Counted from the stretch's first letter, positions 16,553-26,417 are shown. The stretch: 64,000 nt of DNA from Marimicrobium sp913061115 (GCF_047729875.1 NZ_CP159826.1:496001-560000), one strand, 5' to 3'. Numbers and translations are program-made. Notes: generated by a model not told the origin, from the letters alone.

Positions 16553-18577
16553 CTAAGGGTCGATATAAATCAGTTCCGACACGCCGCTAAAGTTGCCGTC
16601 TGCACCATCGTATCCAGAATGTGTGAGTCGGTATTCGCCAGTGGGGGTGTCGGCCGGTATCTCCCAGCTGATTTGGGCAACGTAAGCCCCACCTTCTATT
16701 CGCCAGCGTATCCTTGTACTCCAGTCACTATCATCGGCAATCGCTTGCCACCCCTTTGCCGTCTTCTGCTCTATTAACAAGAAATTATTGCCGGTGGGGT
16801 AGTGTGCCGTGGGGTTGGTGGACCAGAACTCAGTGAGCACTGTCTCGCCGCCCTGATAATGTGTTTTTGCCAGGGGCAAAGTGTCACCGTAGCTTGCACC
16901 CTGTGGAGGTGGAGTCGCCGTACCTAGTGGTAATGGCAGCCCCACTGACTTTTCGCGCCAGTCATCGTAGTGGATGTCCGAGGTAACAGCAGTACCCGAC
17001 TGCAGGGCGCTGGCCAGTTGGCTTGCAACCTGTTGGTAGGCGGCTAGGGACCAGCGTCCGTGCAGTGTATGCGCGGCTTCATACTGCTGCAGCATATACT
17101 CCTGTGGCGTGGTGACATAACCGGCATAGCCATTAGCATAGCCTGCTAATACGATATACTGGGCCCAATCGCCCAATTCCTGCATGACGGTGTCGCGCAA
17201 GCGTCGGCCGGCCATGGTGGTCACTTCGACCGGCAGCGCCAGTATCACCAGTTGACCGATTCGTGCAACCGTAACCGAGTGTATCTGTGATTGCAGGGGT
17301 GGATTGCCAGTACCGGTTTCAAATAAAATCGGCTTCGGTCGCTGGCAAGTTTTCACCGCTTCAGTCCATTTTGGTGCGCCAGTGACCAGTCGGATCAGTC
17401 CGTCTCGCCACAGGCTTTGATCGGTCATACCTTCCTTAAAAAGGAAGTGTCCTCCACCATCTTCCGTTGAGCCGCCGGCGAAGGAGTAACCATAGGCAGA
17501 AGGGCAGGTGTGCTGAAGACCTTTTCCAGTGAAATCATGTTGTACCGGATAGTTGCTGAGGTCGACGTAGATACGGCGTGAATCGATAGGGCCCTCAAGC
17601 GTTTCCGTCGCCTGTGTAAACAGCTTCTGTGCTACCTCCAGCTGACGATCCCCCATAATGCGGGTAGTCTCGACATCAGTGTCCCCCGGACCCGTATTGT
17701 CCAGATTTGTATTGGGTGAGACGTCACCGGGATCTGAATTTGCGAAGGCGGCCACGAAATCATCGGCAGAGTCATAGGTCGTACCGTGTTGGCGCTCCAT
17801 TTGCAGTGAGGCATAGCCCTTGTGGTCGCCAGAGATAAGATGATTGTAGAAGTTCATAGCAGTAGGATGCAGCGCATACCAGTTGAATACGCCGATTTCA
17901 CCTGAATCGTCAACAAACTTCAGTAGGATCATCTCGGTGTTTGTGTCTTCCTCATAGCGTGCGCGTTCTTGCGGTGGGTTTTGCAGATACGCGATTACCG
18001 AGCGATTGGCACCGGCGTTGATCACTGCTCCACTGTTAATGAAAACAGTGCCCAGTTGCAGGTCTTCGTCGGCCTTCACAATGGAGGTGGTGATCCCTGC
18101 TACGATGGCTTCAAAATGTTCTGGGTAGAGACCCCCATCAAGTCCGGTTGTGCTGCGTGACTGCCAATAGCCACCTGGTCCTGAGTGGGTGTGGGTCGCA
18201 GTGATAATGACATTGTCGAGATTGTAGCGCGCACCAAAGCGCTTCTGCAGCCGCTCAACGACCGCCAGATGGATGTGGTGGTCAATACTGCCCAGGTCGG
18301 CGCTGACCAGCACCAGTCGGCTGTTGAGGTCGTCAGCCTGCACCATAATAAACGCGCGAGAACGCTGACGGATATGAATGCCTTCGCCGACTTGGTCCGG
18401 GTGCCCAAAACCCCATAGCATCACCCCCACAGCTGGGCCTGTGACATCGGCGATACCGCGCCCGATAAGATAGGACTGCGCATTCTGTGCGTGGACAGAA
18501 GCGCTATATAACAGCAGGCTGAAACACAGTACCAATACTTGTCTGGCCGCACTGCCATAGGATGTTACTGCAGCCAC
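16553..18577 (-). CDS. Secreted neutral/alkaline ceramidase
   Basis: 674 residues. Hydrolyses ceramide to sphingosine and fatty acid; exported. Domain order: signal peptide (hydrophobic VLVLCFSLLLYSASVHA), catalytic domain beginning LIGRGIADVTGPAVGVMLWG, zinc-region ATHTHSGPGGYWQS, WYALHPTAM and LISGDHKGYASLQMER, and a C-terminal immunoglobulin-like domain ending GVSELIYID. The length matches Pseudomonas ceramidase. The frame is open to ATG 18880, but GTG 18577 has GGGAG 7 nt upstream and places a normal 29-residue signal peptide at the N-terminus, so it is preferred. Usual role: use of host or algal sphingolipids, or self-protection. Confidence 0.92.
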   Translation of the reverse strand: MAAVTSYGSAARQVLVLCFSLLLYSASVHAQNAQSYLIGRGIADVTGPAVGVMLWGFGHPDQVGEGIHIRQRSRAFIMVQADDLNSRLVLVSADLGSIDHHIHLAVVERLQKRFGARYNLDNVIITATHTHSGPGGYWQSRSTTGLDGGLYPEHFEAIVAGITTSIVKADEDLQLGTVFINSGAVINAGANRSVIAYLQNPPQERARYEEDTNTEMILLKFVDDSGEIGVFNWYALHPTAMNFYNHLISGDHKGYASLQMERQHGTTYDSADDFVAAFANSDPGDVSPNTNLDNTGPGDTDVETTRIMGDRQLEVAQKLFTQATETLEGPIDSRRIYVDLSNYPVQHDFTGKGLQHTCPSAYGYSFAGGSTEDGGGHFLFKEGMTDQSLWRDGLIRLVTGAPKWTEAVKTCQRPKPILFETGTGNPPLQSQIHSVTVARIGQLVILALPVEVTTMAGRRLRDTVMQELGDWAQYIVLAGYANGYAGYVTTPQEYMLQQYEAAHTLHGRWSLAAYQQVASQLASALQSGTAVTSDIHYDDWREKSVGLPLPLGTATPPPQGASYGDTLPLAKTHYQGGETVLTEFWSTNPTAHYPTGNNFLLIEQKTAKGWQAIADDSDWSTRIRWRIEGGAYVAQISWEIPADTPTGEYRLTHSGYDGADGNFSGVSELIYIDP

Positions 18578-18938
18578 GCTGGCTCTCCCAATTATTGAAC
18601 GTGTGTTATTAATAGCAAGGGAAGTGGCGTAACACAACCACGCCATTTCTCGGTCAGTAGGACTGCGTCCGCAACGGTTCCAGCGCGCTGTATCGGCCAC
18701 GGGAGGGCGAGTAGAGACAATGGTTCGATGGCATCTGGGTGGTGATTTGAATGACTTTGCGTCATAGGAGCCGATGACCTGTCTGGCTAACTGTCTATAT
18801 CTGGGGTTGTAAATTTCCATGGGGAGGTTTGGGAGTTCTTGTTGACGGTATAGCTTGGCGCGGTTTGGCTTAGCTGGCATGATGTATTCATCACAATCTA
18901 TGGACTAAAGTACGGGAAGGGTGCCCGCCGATATTCTA
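18578..18938. other. Divergent intergenic region between ceramidase and PuuB-like oxidase
   Basis: About 360 nt. The ceramidase frame stays open through most of it but shows no signal-peptide logic or ribosome site, so it is read as leader/promoter DNA for both divergent genes. GGGAAGGG at 18913-18920 lies before the plus-strand gene. No palindrome stands out. Confidence 0.4.
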
Positions 18939-20219
18939 ATGAATTACCCAGACTCACATTGTTCGTCGTATTATGCGGCGACATCTAACGAAACCCTTGA
19001 GTATCCTCCCTTACGCACTGATGTTCGCACGGATGTCTGTGTGATTGGCGCGGGGTTTACTGGAATCGCTACCGCTTTGACCCTCGCGGAGCGCGGTTAC
19101 AGTGTTACGGTGCTGGAGCAAAATAAGGTCGGCTGGGGTGCCTCTGGTCGCAGTGGAGGGCAAATGATCGGCGGTCTGCCCGGCGAGGCCAGTCTGAAAA
19201 AACGCTGGGGTGATACCCACGCCGACACGGTATTCGAGTTGGGCTATCGCGGGCACGCTATCATTGCCCAGCGCGTGCAGCAGTATGGTATCGATTGTGA
19301 TCTGAAATACGGCTATATCGATGTGGCACTCAGGCCTCGGCACTTGGAACAACAAAAGCGTTGGCACGAGGAGCTATGCGGCCGGGGTATGGAGGACCAC
19401 TTGCGCCTAGTGGCGGCGGACGAGTTGCCTGATGTGCTGGGCACTGATCAATACCTAGGCGGCCTAATCAATAACCGCAATGGCCATCTGCATCCCCTCA
19501 ACCTGTGCTTAGGAGAGGCGCGCGCTGCTGCGGGTCTGGGTGTCTCCCTATACGAGGGCACTGAGGTTACGGGTATTGAACACGGTTCAAGGCCCGTCGT
19601 CGCCACTCGACAAGGAAGGGTGACCGCAGATTTCGTAGTGCTGGCCGGTAATGCCTATCATCATCTCGAGCCCGATAGGTTGTCGGGCTTGGTATTTCCC
19701 TCAGGCACCTATATTTTAGCGACTGAGCCGCTGACCGAAGCGGAGGTGGCGCAAATCAATCCACTGGATCTTGCCGTCTGTGACCAGAACCAAGTGCTGG
19801 ATTATTTCCGGTTGTCTGCGGATCGTCGGCTGTTATTTGGCGGGGGGTGTAACTACTCCGGCCGAGAGCCCCGCAGCATCGAAAGGGCCATGGCGCCGCG
19901 CCTGCGAAGGGTTTATCCGCAACTGGCCCACAAGCGGATTGATTATGCCTGGGGCGGAAAAGTGGGTGTTGTGGTGAACCGTACACCGTTATTGGGCCGC
20001 ATCGGTGAAAACATATTTTACGCGCAGGGTTACAGTGGCCATGGCGTCAGCCTGAGCCATGCGTGTGGTGAGGTCATGGCGGATGCGGTGGCCGGTACAT
20101 TTGGGCGCATGGACATATTTTCTCAGGTACCTCATCGCAGAATACCTTTCGGCCCCGCCGTTGGCGGCTATGCAGTGGCGCTGGGCATGCTCTATTTGCG
20201 TCTGCTCGATTTACTTTAA
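18939..20219 (+). CDS. FAD-dependent amino-acid/polyamine oxidoreductase (PuuB/DadA-like)
   Basis: 426 residues, DAO-type flavoprotein. N-terminal SSYYAATSNETLEYPPL is typical of gamma-glutamylputrescine oxidase (PuuB)-like enzymes. FAD-binding motif VCVIGAGFTGIATALTLAERG (a GxGxxG fold), then WGASGRSGGQMIGG, YAWGGKVGVV and the C-terminal GYSGHGVSLSHACGEVMADA that closes the FAD site. Oxidises an amine substrate, releasing peroxide or feeding the respiratory chain. An in-frame GTG at 18921 is an alternative start. No other putrescine-pathway gene is adjacent. Confidence 0.87.
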   Translation: MNYPDSHCSSYYAATSNETLEYPPLRTDVRTDVCVIGAGFTGIATALTLAERGYSVTVLEQNKVGWGASGRSGGQMIGGLPGEASLKKRWGDTHADTVFELGYRGHAIIAQRVQQYGIDCDLKYGYIDVALRPRHLEQQKRWHEELCGRGMEDHLRLVAADELPDVLGTDQYLGGLINNRNGHLHPLNLCLGEARAAAGLGVSLYEGTEVTGIEHGSRPVVATRQGRVTADFVVLAGNAYHHLEPDRLSGLVFPSGTYILATEPLTEAEVAQINPLDLAVCDQNQVLDYFRLSADRRLLFGGGCNYSGREPRSIERAMAPRLRRVYPQLAHKRIDYAWGGKVGVVVNRTPLLGRIGENIFYAQGYSGHGVSLSHACGEVMADAVAGTFGRMDIFSQVPHRRIPFGPAVGGYAVALGMLYLRLLDLL

Positions 20220-20263
20220 ACTAAACTATGAAGCGGCGTATACGCCAGATAGACTCATGAATT

Positions 20264-21136
20264 ATGAATGACACCAACCAAAACGGTAGTTATACCCTTG
20301 TCGTATCCTGTCCGGACGCGATTGGTATCGTGGCCGCAGTTTCTAGCTTCGTTGCCGAGCGTGAGGGTTCTCTATTGGAGTCAAACCACCACACGGATGT
20401 TGAGCAGGGTTGGTTCTACATGCGCAATGTCATTGGTGCTGCATCATTGGCGGTTAGTCTTGAGGCGTTTCGGGCTGATTTTGGACATCTCGCTAAGACG
20501 TTTGGGATGAAGTGGCGCGTCAGTGATAACAATGAACTGCAACGTGTGGTGATCCTTGTCAGCCAAGCCTCCCACTGCCTTGCCGACATTCTCAACCGCT
20601 GGGAGAGTGGTGAACTACCCTGTCAGATTCCTTGTGTTATTTCCAACCACGAGAATTTGCGCAGTATGGTGGAGTGGCACGGCATTCCTTTTCACTATGT
20701 GCCTGTGCCGCAGGTAGACAAGGCCGCGGCTTTTGTCACTGTGACGGAAATCATCACGCAATATCAGGCCGATACGGTAGTGCTGGCCCGCTATATGCAG
20801 ATCGTCCCGTCCACATTATGCGAACAGTTCACGGATCGTCTGATTAACATTCATCATAGCTTTTTGCCCTCCTTTATTGGCGCTAATCCATACCAGAAAG
20901 CTTATGAGCGTGGCGTTAAACTGATTGGTGCTACCTGCCACTATGTGACGGAGGACCTCGATGAGGGACCGATTATTGAACAGGATGTGGTCAGAGTGAA
21001 TCACAGCTGTGACAAGGATGATTTGGTGAGGCTGGGTCGCGACGCAGAGCAGGCCGTTCTGTCCCGGGGCTTACGCTACCACCTAGAAGACAGAGTGATT
21101 GTGCGAGGGAATAAGACCATCGTGTTTTCCTCCTGA
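20264..21136 (+). CDS. purU: Formyltetrahydrofolate deformylase
   Basis: 290 residues. Releases formate from 10-formyl-THF, balancing the one-carbon pool and supplying formate to PurT. An N-terminal ACT domain (SYTLVVSCPDAIGIVAAVSSFV) senses methionine/glycine in the family; the C-terminal formyltransferase fold carries NIHHSFLPSFIGANPYQKAY, GATCHYV and the catalytic Asp in DLDEGPIIEQD. Length and motifs are complete. Located 44 nt after the PuuB-like gene and probably co-transcribed; sarcosine/glycine-type oxidases and PurU are often linked because both touch one-carbon units. Confidence 0.95.
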   Translation: MNDTNQNGSYTLVVSCPDAIGIVAAVSSFVAEREGSLLESNHHTDVEQGWFYMRNVIGAASLAVSLEAFRADFGHLAKTFGMKWRVSDNNELQRVVILVSQASHCLADILNRWESGELPCQIPCVISNHENLRSMVEWHGIPFHYVPVPQVDKAAAFVTVTEIITQYQADTVVLARYMQIVPSTLCEQFTDRLINIHHSFLPSFIGANPYQKAYERGVKLIGATCHYVTEDLDEGPIIEQDVVRVNHSCDKDDLVRLGRDAEQAVLSRGLRYHLEDRVIVRGNKTIVFSS

Positions 21137-21156
21137 CTCTCGATAATGGCGCTAAC

Positions 21157-22026
21157 TCACTGCGCTAGCAAGCCTTCGCGCAGAGCGCGAGCTTGCTGCT
21201 TGATCCGGCTGATATTATCGGGTCCCATGCGCAGCAGCTGTTTTTGCACGGCGGGTAAGTTTTCTAACGCGGGATCCGCGAAGACATACACGACGGACTT
21301 GGGTTGCAGCGCAATCGGTTCTATTATTTCCGGCGTTGCCAGTACCTGATCTAGCGCACGAATGATGGTATTGTCGAAGTCCCCAGGGTCTAGCCCCAGA
21401 TACTGAAAGGCTTGCTCATACATCGGGCGCAAGGCGTGAAACGTGCTCACCAGCCGCCTGCTGTCGAGCGCTGTCAGGGTATCTGTATAGCTGTCATAGC
21501 GCTGGTAGCTGGAAGGGCTTATATAGATCACCTCGCCCTCCTCCACTACGCTAAAGGCCTGCTTGGGTGGGTCGCCCGGCAACAATTTTTTCAGGATAAC
21601 CCCTCGTCCCAGTCCGTCGATGAATGCTGCGCTGACGTTTATTGGGTGCTCGTTGCTCATGAGTTTGCTCATGATCGAATCGGTTCCGGTGGCGGCCAGT
21701 TCCTGGCGTAGCATGCTATCACCGTCCATCAGTTCGATTTGATCAGCACTAGTCTCGGCTGCCAAGACTGTGTTATCTGCGCCTGCTAATACTGCAAGGG
21801 GTTCAGGCTGCTGAGGGATGTCTGGAGTCGTGGGCAGGTCGGGCTGTATTGCAGGGACTGCCATGGCTGGCACCGAGACAACACTGGGTCCCGATTTTTT
21901 CTCCTCTGATTGGAACCAGTAAAACACTAGCCCCCCGATGACGGCCAGTGCAAGGAATAACTCGAGGAAAGGAAACCTACTGCGTTCCGACTCCACGCTC
22001 AAATGCTCATCAGGATTTGCTTTCAT
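21157..22026 (-). CDS. DUF3014 family membrane-anchored protein
   Basis: 289 residues: short cytoplasmic N-terminus, one membrane helix (about 19-37), a Pro-rich linker, then a periplasmic domain with family motifs VSAAFIDGLGRGVILKKLLPGDPP, YQRYDSYTDTLTALDSRRL and YVFADPALENLPAVQKQLLRMGP. DUF3014; function unknown. Convergent with purU (20 nt between stops). Confidence 0.82.
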   Translation of the reverse strand: MKANPDEHLSVESERSRFPFLELFLALAVIGGLVFYWFQSEEKKSGPSVVSVPAMAVPAIQPDLPTTPDIPQQPEPLAVLAGADNTVLAAETSADQIELMDGDSMLRQELAATGTDSIMSKLMSNEHPINVSAAFIDGLGRGVILKKLLPGDPPKQAFSVVEEGEVIYISPSSYQRYDSYTDTLTALDSRRLVSTFHALRPMYEQAFQYLGLDPGDFDNTIIRALDQVLATPEIIEPIALQPKSVVYVFADPALENLPAVQKQLLRMGPDNISRIKQQARALREGLLAQ

Positions 22027-22298
22027 CGATTGTGTTCCTCTAATGTGTGTTAACCCTATGCAGTAGCGCGGGGGAGTACTTTATTTAAGACAGGATACGC
22101 TAGGTAAAGTTCACGGGCTAGCCATTGGCCTGCGAAGAAGCGGTGAGGCCTGGCCAAGCGTGTATTTAAGCGTGAGCGCAAGAAAAAAGAAAAACCACAG
22201 ATCATGGCCAAGGTCTGAATTTCTGTGCGCTGCCTAGAGTCGCATTTGAGAATATATGACTCTATGATGTGCAGGGTAAACAGAATATCGGAGAAATC

Positions 22299-22964
22299 AT
22301 GGGGCAGCAGCTTCAAGTCCAGTCGCTACAAGTCGATATTGTTTCAGATGTGGTGTGTCCGTGGTGCATCATCGGTTATAAACAGTTGATGCTGGCGCTG
22401 TCATCGATGCCCGGAGAGTTTGACGTGGCAATTCATTGGCACCCGTTCGAGCTTAATCCGCAGATGCCCGAGGAAGGGCAGAACCTGCAGGAACACTTGG
22501 CACAGAAATACAATAGCTCTCCCGAACAAAGCCAGATGGCGCGAACGCGACTTTCAACGCTGGGCGAGTCTCTCGGTTTTACCTTTGATTACTTCGACGG
22601 CATGCGCATGGTCAATACCTTTCGCGCGCACCAGTTGTTGCACTGGGCCGGCGAGCAGGGTCGTCAGACAGAACTGAAGTTGGCGTTGTTTGAAGCGTTT
22701 TTTACGTGCAGGGAAGATGTCAGCGTCCCGGGTGTGCTGGCCACAGTGGCCGCAAGGGCGGGTTTGGATGGCGCAGAGGCAAGCCTCGTTTTGTCTGACC
22801 AACGCTATGCGGGTGAGGTTCGTGCTCAGCAGCAGCACTGGCTGGACCAGGATGTGCATGCTGTGCCGACATTTGTCTTCCAGAAGCAATATATTGTTCC
22901 GGGAGCGCAAGAGGCGGAGGCCTTTGTCCGGTTGTTGAAGAGGATTCAAACGAGGGCCGCCTAA
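22299..22964 (+). CDS. FrnE-like DsbA family thiol oxidoreductase
   Basis: 221 residues, thioredoxin-fold DsbA superfamily, cytoplasmic (no signal peptide). The active site CPWC (Cys20, Cys23) sits in VSDVVCPWCIIGYKQL; HPFELNP, YFDGMRMVNTFRAHQLLHWA and the cis-Pro region VHAVPTFVFQKQYIVPGAQ complete the FrnE type. Acts as a disulfide oxidoreductase or isomerase. ATG 22299 has GGAGAAATC directly upstream; an extra in-frame start at 22269 is not needed. Confidence 0.92.
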   Translation: MGQQLQVQSLQVDIVSDVVCPWCIIGYKQLMLALSSMPGEFDVAIHWHPFELNPQMPEEGQNLQEHLAQKYNSSPEQSQMARTRLSTLGESLGFTFDYFDGMRMVNTFRAHQLLHWAGEQGRQTELKLALFEAFFTCREDVSVPGVLATVAARAGLDGAEASLVLSDQRYAGEVRAQQQHWLDQDVHAVPTFVFQKQYIVPGAQEAEAFVRLLKRIQTRAA

Positions 22965-23146
22965 CGAGCATATCCGTCGAAGATCCTATTGAGATCACGC
23001 AGCTCAGAACACCGACATGAGAATTATTTGTCAGCATCAGTTGCGACGAACGTCGCGCTAGCCCAGTACGGTAATTTACATTCGCGGCCGCGCTAGTTAG
23101 AGTTGCACCCCGTTTACGCAAGCCGCACTGCCATAGTTGGACGTAT

Positions 23147-23914
23147 ATGATTAATTGCAAGACCCCCTTCCTTGTTGTGTCTATAGCGCTTCTGCCTCTA
23201 CTGGGAGGTTGCGAGGTCATTCCTGTGAGCGCAAAGGTTGAGGATTCCCGTCTCGATCAGCTCGTCTCTAGTATGGATCAGACCTTGGCGAATCAGGCGA
23301 CGGTCAATACACAGCTGCAGGAGCAGCGACGACAGTTAGAGCTCCAGCAACAACATTTAGTGTTAATGAGTCAGGATATTGACGAGGCGTTTAAGGGTCT
23401 TGTCGAAGAGAATTGCCCGAGGGCGGAGGCCTGTCCTGCGTTACTAAAGTCATCTGGTAAGATGCGCGTGGGCGCGCTGGAGACGATCTGGCTGCCTGAT
23501 CTTGATTTGGCGCTCATTGCGAGAATTGATACGGGCGCGAAAACCTCTTCCATCGACGCCAGTAACATTGAGCTGTTTGAGCGCGACGGTAAGCGATGGG
23601 TACGGTTTGAGATTCTTGATCCCATATCGGACAAATTGGTATCCTTGGAGCGCAGGCTCAAGCGCACAGTGGGTATTGTCCAGTCTGGCACACAGGAGTC
23701 GAAGCGGCGGCCGGTGGTCAAAATGAGCGTTTTAATTGGAGACCTTGAACAGATTGCGGAATTTAGCCTGAACAGTGGTAGTCATAGGAGTTACCAAGCG
23801 TTGATAGGTCGCAGTATTCTGAAAGACGTTATGATCGTGGATGTGAGCAGGAAAAATATTGCGCCCTATATCCGCTCGCAGACGTCATCTGCCAGCAAAG
23901 ATAAAACCCAGTGA
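23147..23914 (+). CDS. Retropepsin-like ATP-dependent zinc protease lipoprotein (RimK/LysX-associated)
   Basis: 255 residues. Lipoprotein signal with lipobox LGGC (Cys22), a coiled-coil stalk (about 35-82, Gln/Leu-rich), then a retropepsin-like domain: IARIDTGAKTSSIDASN (DTGA at 128-131), VRFEILDP, RRPVVKMSVLIGD and LIGRSILKD. Such proteases are encoded with RimK-like ATP-grasp ligases, as here. Probably anchored in the periplasm. Its stop overlaps the start of the next gene, so the three genes form one translationally coupled operon. Confidence 0.88.
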   Translation: MINCKTPFLVVSIALLPLLGGCEVIPVSAKVEDSRLDQLVSSMDQTLANQATVNTQLQEQRRQLELQQQHLVLMSQDIDEAFKGLVEENCPRAEACPALLKSSGKMRVGALETIWLPDLDLALIARIDTGAKTSSIDASNIELFERDGKRWVRFEILDPISDKLVSLERRLKRTVGIVQSGTQESKRRPVVKMSVLIGDLEQIAEFSLNSGSHRSYQALIGRSILKDVMIVDVSRKNIAPYIRSQTSSASKDKTQ

Positions 23915-25428
23915 ATCAGAAGTGGACGTTCCACACGATACTCATCCTGATGGCCTTAATCGGGATGGGGACCGCAGTGATGCGCCATCTGTCGGCTGGA
24001 ACGCCGTTTTTACCGGGACAGGCGAAATCCGTATGGCTGGTTGAAGCGCGGGTCGACTTTGACACTACAGGCGGCCCCGTGAGTGCCAGTCTCAGCTTGC
24101 CTGACGACCATCCACCCGGTTTTGAGCTTTTTGAGGAGCAGGCTGCCTCTCCCGGATATGGCTTTACCGTTCTAGGGGAAGGTGATAATCGGCGTGCGGA
24201 GTGGACCAAGCGCGAGGCTGAAGGAGAGCAGTCACTCTATTACAGTGCCCAGTTGGTCGAGTCAGATAGTGATGGCGCCAGTGCGGCGGAGCCGGTATTT
24301 TCGTCCAGAGAATACAACAATTATTGGGAGGATGCGCAAGAGCTGGCGGCGAAGGAAGTGCTTGGTCTTGCACGGGGAAAGTCCAGCTCTCCTTTGAGCC
24401 TGACGCGTGAACTGATCAAATTGCTCAATAGCCCTTCGTCCCAGAATGCCGCCCTGTTGCGCTCAGATACTTTGGGCCAAGCGGAGTTGTTGATACATTT
24501 TCTGAATCGTGCCGATATTCCTGCTCGGTATGTGATGGGGCTTTATCTTGAGGATGCCCGACGTCGGCAGATACTGACACCGATGGTTGAGATTTACACC
24601 GAGCAAGAGTGGCTGCTGGTCAATCCCAAAACGGGCGATGTGGGGGTGCCGCCCAACTTGCTGCTGTGGCACCGTGGTGGCGTTTCCGTGCTGGATGTGT
24701 CTGGCGGCAAGAACTCACGCGTTCATTTTTCAATGATTCGACAGACGGTTCCTGCCGCGCAGTTGGCCCAGATTACTAAGAGCGACAGTATTTTTTCACG
24801 ACTCGGTGTCCAGCGTTTGCCGATTGAAGAGCAGAGCATGTTTAAGTTGCTGCTGCTATTGCCGTTGGGCGCGGCGGTGGTGGTGTTTATGCGGGTCATT
24901 ATTGGTTTGAAGACATCGGGCACCTTCATGCCGGTACTGATTGCGCTGGCTTTTCTGCAGACCTCCTTGGTCGAGGGCCTGATCAGCTTTGTGCTGGTCG
25001 TTGCCGCTGGTTTAGCGCTACGCGGTTATCTGAGTCGGCTGAACCTTCTATTGGTGGCACGTATTGCCGCACTGATTGTATTGGTGATATTCATGATTTC
25101 GGCCTTTAGTATTATCGGTTACCAGCTCGGCTACAGTGCTGGCATGACGATTACTTTTTTCCCCATGATTATCATTGCCTGGACGATTGAGCGGATGTCG
25201 ATTCTCTGGGAGGAAGATGGCCCCAGTGAGGTCGTGAGTCAGGGCGGCGGGAGTTTGTTGGTGGCGGTGATCGCTTATCTTTTGATGCAGATGCCACTCT
25301 TTGTCCACCTCACGTTTAATTTTCCAGAGCTTAATCTGGTATTGTTGGCCTCTATTTTGGCCATGGGGCAGTACACCGGCTACAAACTGTCAGAGCTGTG
25401 GCGCTTTAGAGCAATGGATGACCTCTGA
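23911..25428 (+). CDS. Inactive transglutaminase fused to seven-transmembrane domain
   Basis: 505 residues. One N-terminal membrane anchor (about 9-24), a large periplasmic part with a transglutaminase-like fold (TLGQAELLIHFLNRADIPARYVMGL, EIYTEQEWLLVNPKTGDVG; the usual catalytic Cys is not apparent, in line with the inactive family), then about seven C-terminal helices from residue 310 on (KLLLLLPLGAAVVVFM onward). GTG start overlapping the protease stop by 4 nt; its own stop overlaps the ATP-grasp start by 1 nt. Function in the family is not settled; envelope or osmotic-stress roles have been suggested for related operons. Confidence 0.87.
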   Translation: MNQKWTFHTILILMALIGMGTAVMRHLSAGTPFLPGQAKSVWLVEARVDFDTTGGPVSASLSLPDDHPPGFELFEEQAASPGYGFTVLGEGDNRRAEWTKREAEGEQSLYYSAQLVESDSDGASAAEPVFSSREYNNYWEDAQELAAKEVLGLARGKSSSPLSLTRELIKLLNSPSSQNAALLRSDTLGQAELLIHFLNRADIPARYVMGLYLEDARRRQILTPMVEIYTEQEWLLVNPKTGDVGVPPNLLLWHRGGVSVLDVSGGKNSRVHFSMIRQTVPAAQLAQITKSDSIFSRLGVQRLPIEEQSMFKLLLLLPLGAAVVVFMRVIIGLKTSGTFMPVLIALAFLQTSLVEGLISFVLVVAAGLALRGYLSRLNLLLVARIAALIVLVIFMISAFSIIGYQLGYSAGMTITFFPMIIIAWTIERMSILWEEDGPSEVVSQGGGSLLVAVIAYLLMQMPLFVHLTFNFPELNLVLLASILAMGQYTGYKLSELWRFRAMDDL

Positions 25429-26414
25429 TGAGTAAGCCATGGGTCTCGATCAGGCGTTTGAAAGAATTCGGTATGCTGGGGATGAATTGCCGTAATGTGG
25501 ACTTCATTAATCGCTATAATCAGCGCAAACACTTCCCTCTGGTCGACAACAAACTCAAAACTAAACTTTTAGCCCAAGAGTATTCCGTACCCACGCCGGG
25601 GCTAAAATTTGTGGTCCGTGAGCAGCATGAGATCAGCCATATTGAGCAACAGCTTGCGGATCTTGACAGCTTTGTACTCAAGCCGGCAAAAGGTTCGGGA
25701 GGGAAAGGTATATTGGTCGTGACCGGCCGTCAGGGAGACCAGTTTGTTCGTAGCTCAGGCGCGCTGATTGACATTACTGATATTCGGCGGCATATGAGCA
25801 ACATTCTTGCGGGCCTTTACTCCCTAGCGGGCTCGGCGGATGTGGCAATTATTGAAGACCTTATCGCCTTTGACGATTGTTTTGTGGGGTATTCCCACGA
25901 GGGTGTGCCTGATATTCGGATCATTGTTTTTCGTGGTTACCCGGTCATGGCTATGCTGCGCCTCGCCACTGCCGCCTCCGACGGTAAGGCCAATCTGCAC
26001 CAGGGGGCAGTGGGTGTCGGGCTGGCGCTTGATTCGGGTCGCTGCTTGAAGGCTGCACAGTTTGGTAGGCCGATCAAGTTGCACCCCGATACGGGGTGTT
26101 CATTAAGCGATATCCGGATATCCGGGTGGCGAGACATTCTGCTATTGGCATCGCAGTGCTATGATATGACTAGCCTGGGGTATATCGGTACTGATATTGT
26201 CCTGGACAAGTTTGCAGGTCCGCAGTTGCTGGAGCTGAACGCTAGGCCGGGCTTGGCGATTCAAATCACCAATGGCCGTGGGTTGTTACCCCGCCTGCGT
26301 CACATCGAGCATATGAGTCTGAACCGGCGCTTTCGCGCCGAGCAGCGTGTGGACTACTCTATGCATCAGTTTGCCGAGGAGGGTTCTGCGACACAGAGTG
26401 CAGATGCAGGATAA
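25428..26414 (+). CDS. Alpha-L-glutamate ligase-like protein (ATP-grasp, RimK family)
   Basis: 328 residues, ATP-grasp fold. NRYNQRKHFPLVDNKLKTK at the N-terminus, SFVLKPAKGSGGKGI for the ATP-binding lysine and glycine-rich loop, DIRIIVFRGYPVMAMLR, HQGAVGVGL, and the Mg-binding end LLELNARPGLAIQI. The RimK family adds glutamate or similar amino acids through an acyl-phosphate. Partner of the zinc protease and 7TM transglutaminase-like protein upstream; together they suggest a peptide tag or envelope peptide that is built, exported and trimmed. The acceptor is unknown. Confidence 0.88.
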   Translation: MSKPWVSIRRLKEFGMLGMNCRNVDFINRYNQRKHFPLVDNKLKTKLLAQEYSVPTPGLKFVVREQHEISHIEQQLADLDSFVLKPAKGSGGKGILVVTGRQGDQFVRSSGALIDITDIRRHMSNILAGLYSLAGSADVAIIEDLIAFDDCFVGYSHEGVPDIRIIVFRGYPVMAMLRLATAASDGKANLHQGAVGVGLALDSGRCLKAAQFGRPIKLHPDTGCSLSDIRISGWRDILLLASQCYDMTSLGYIGTDIVLDKFAGPQLLELNARPGLAIQITNGRGLLPRLRHIEHMSLNRRFRAEQRVDYSMHQFAEEGSATQSADAG

Positions 26415-26417
26415 ATA

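Noticed and set aside
18578..18880. N-terminal extension of the ceramidase to ATG 18880
   Set aside because: Would put about 100 basic, Cys/Arg-rich residues before the signal peptide, with no ribosome site; GTG 18577 fits better.
22056..22316. 86-codon minus-strand frame in the gap before the FrnE-like gene
   Set aside because: No ribosome site, no recognisable domain, overlaps the start region of the DsbA-family gene.
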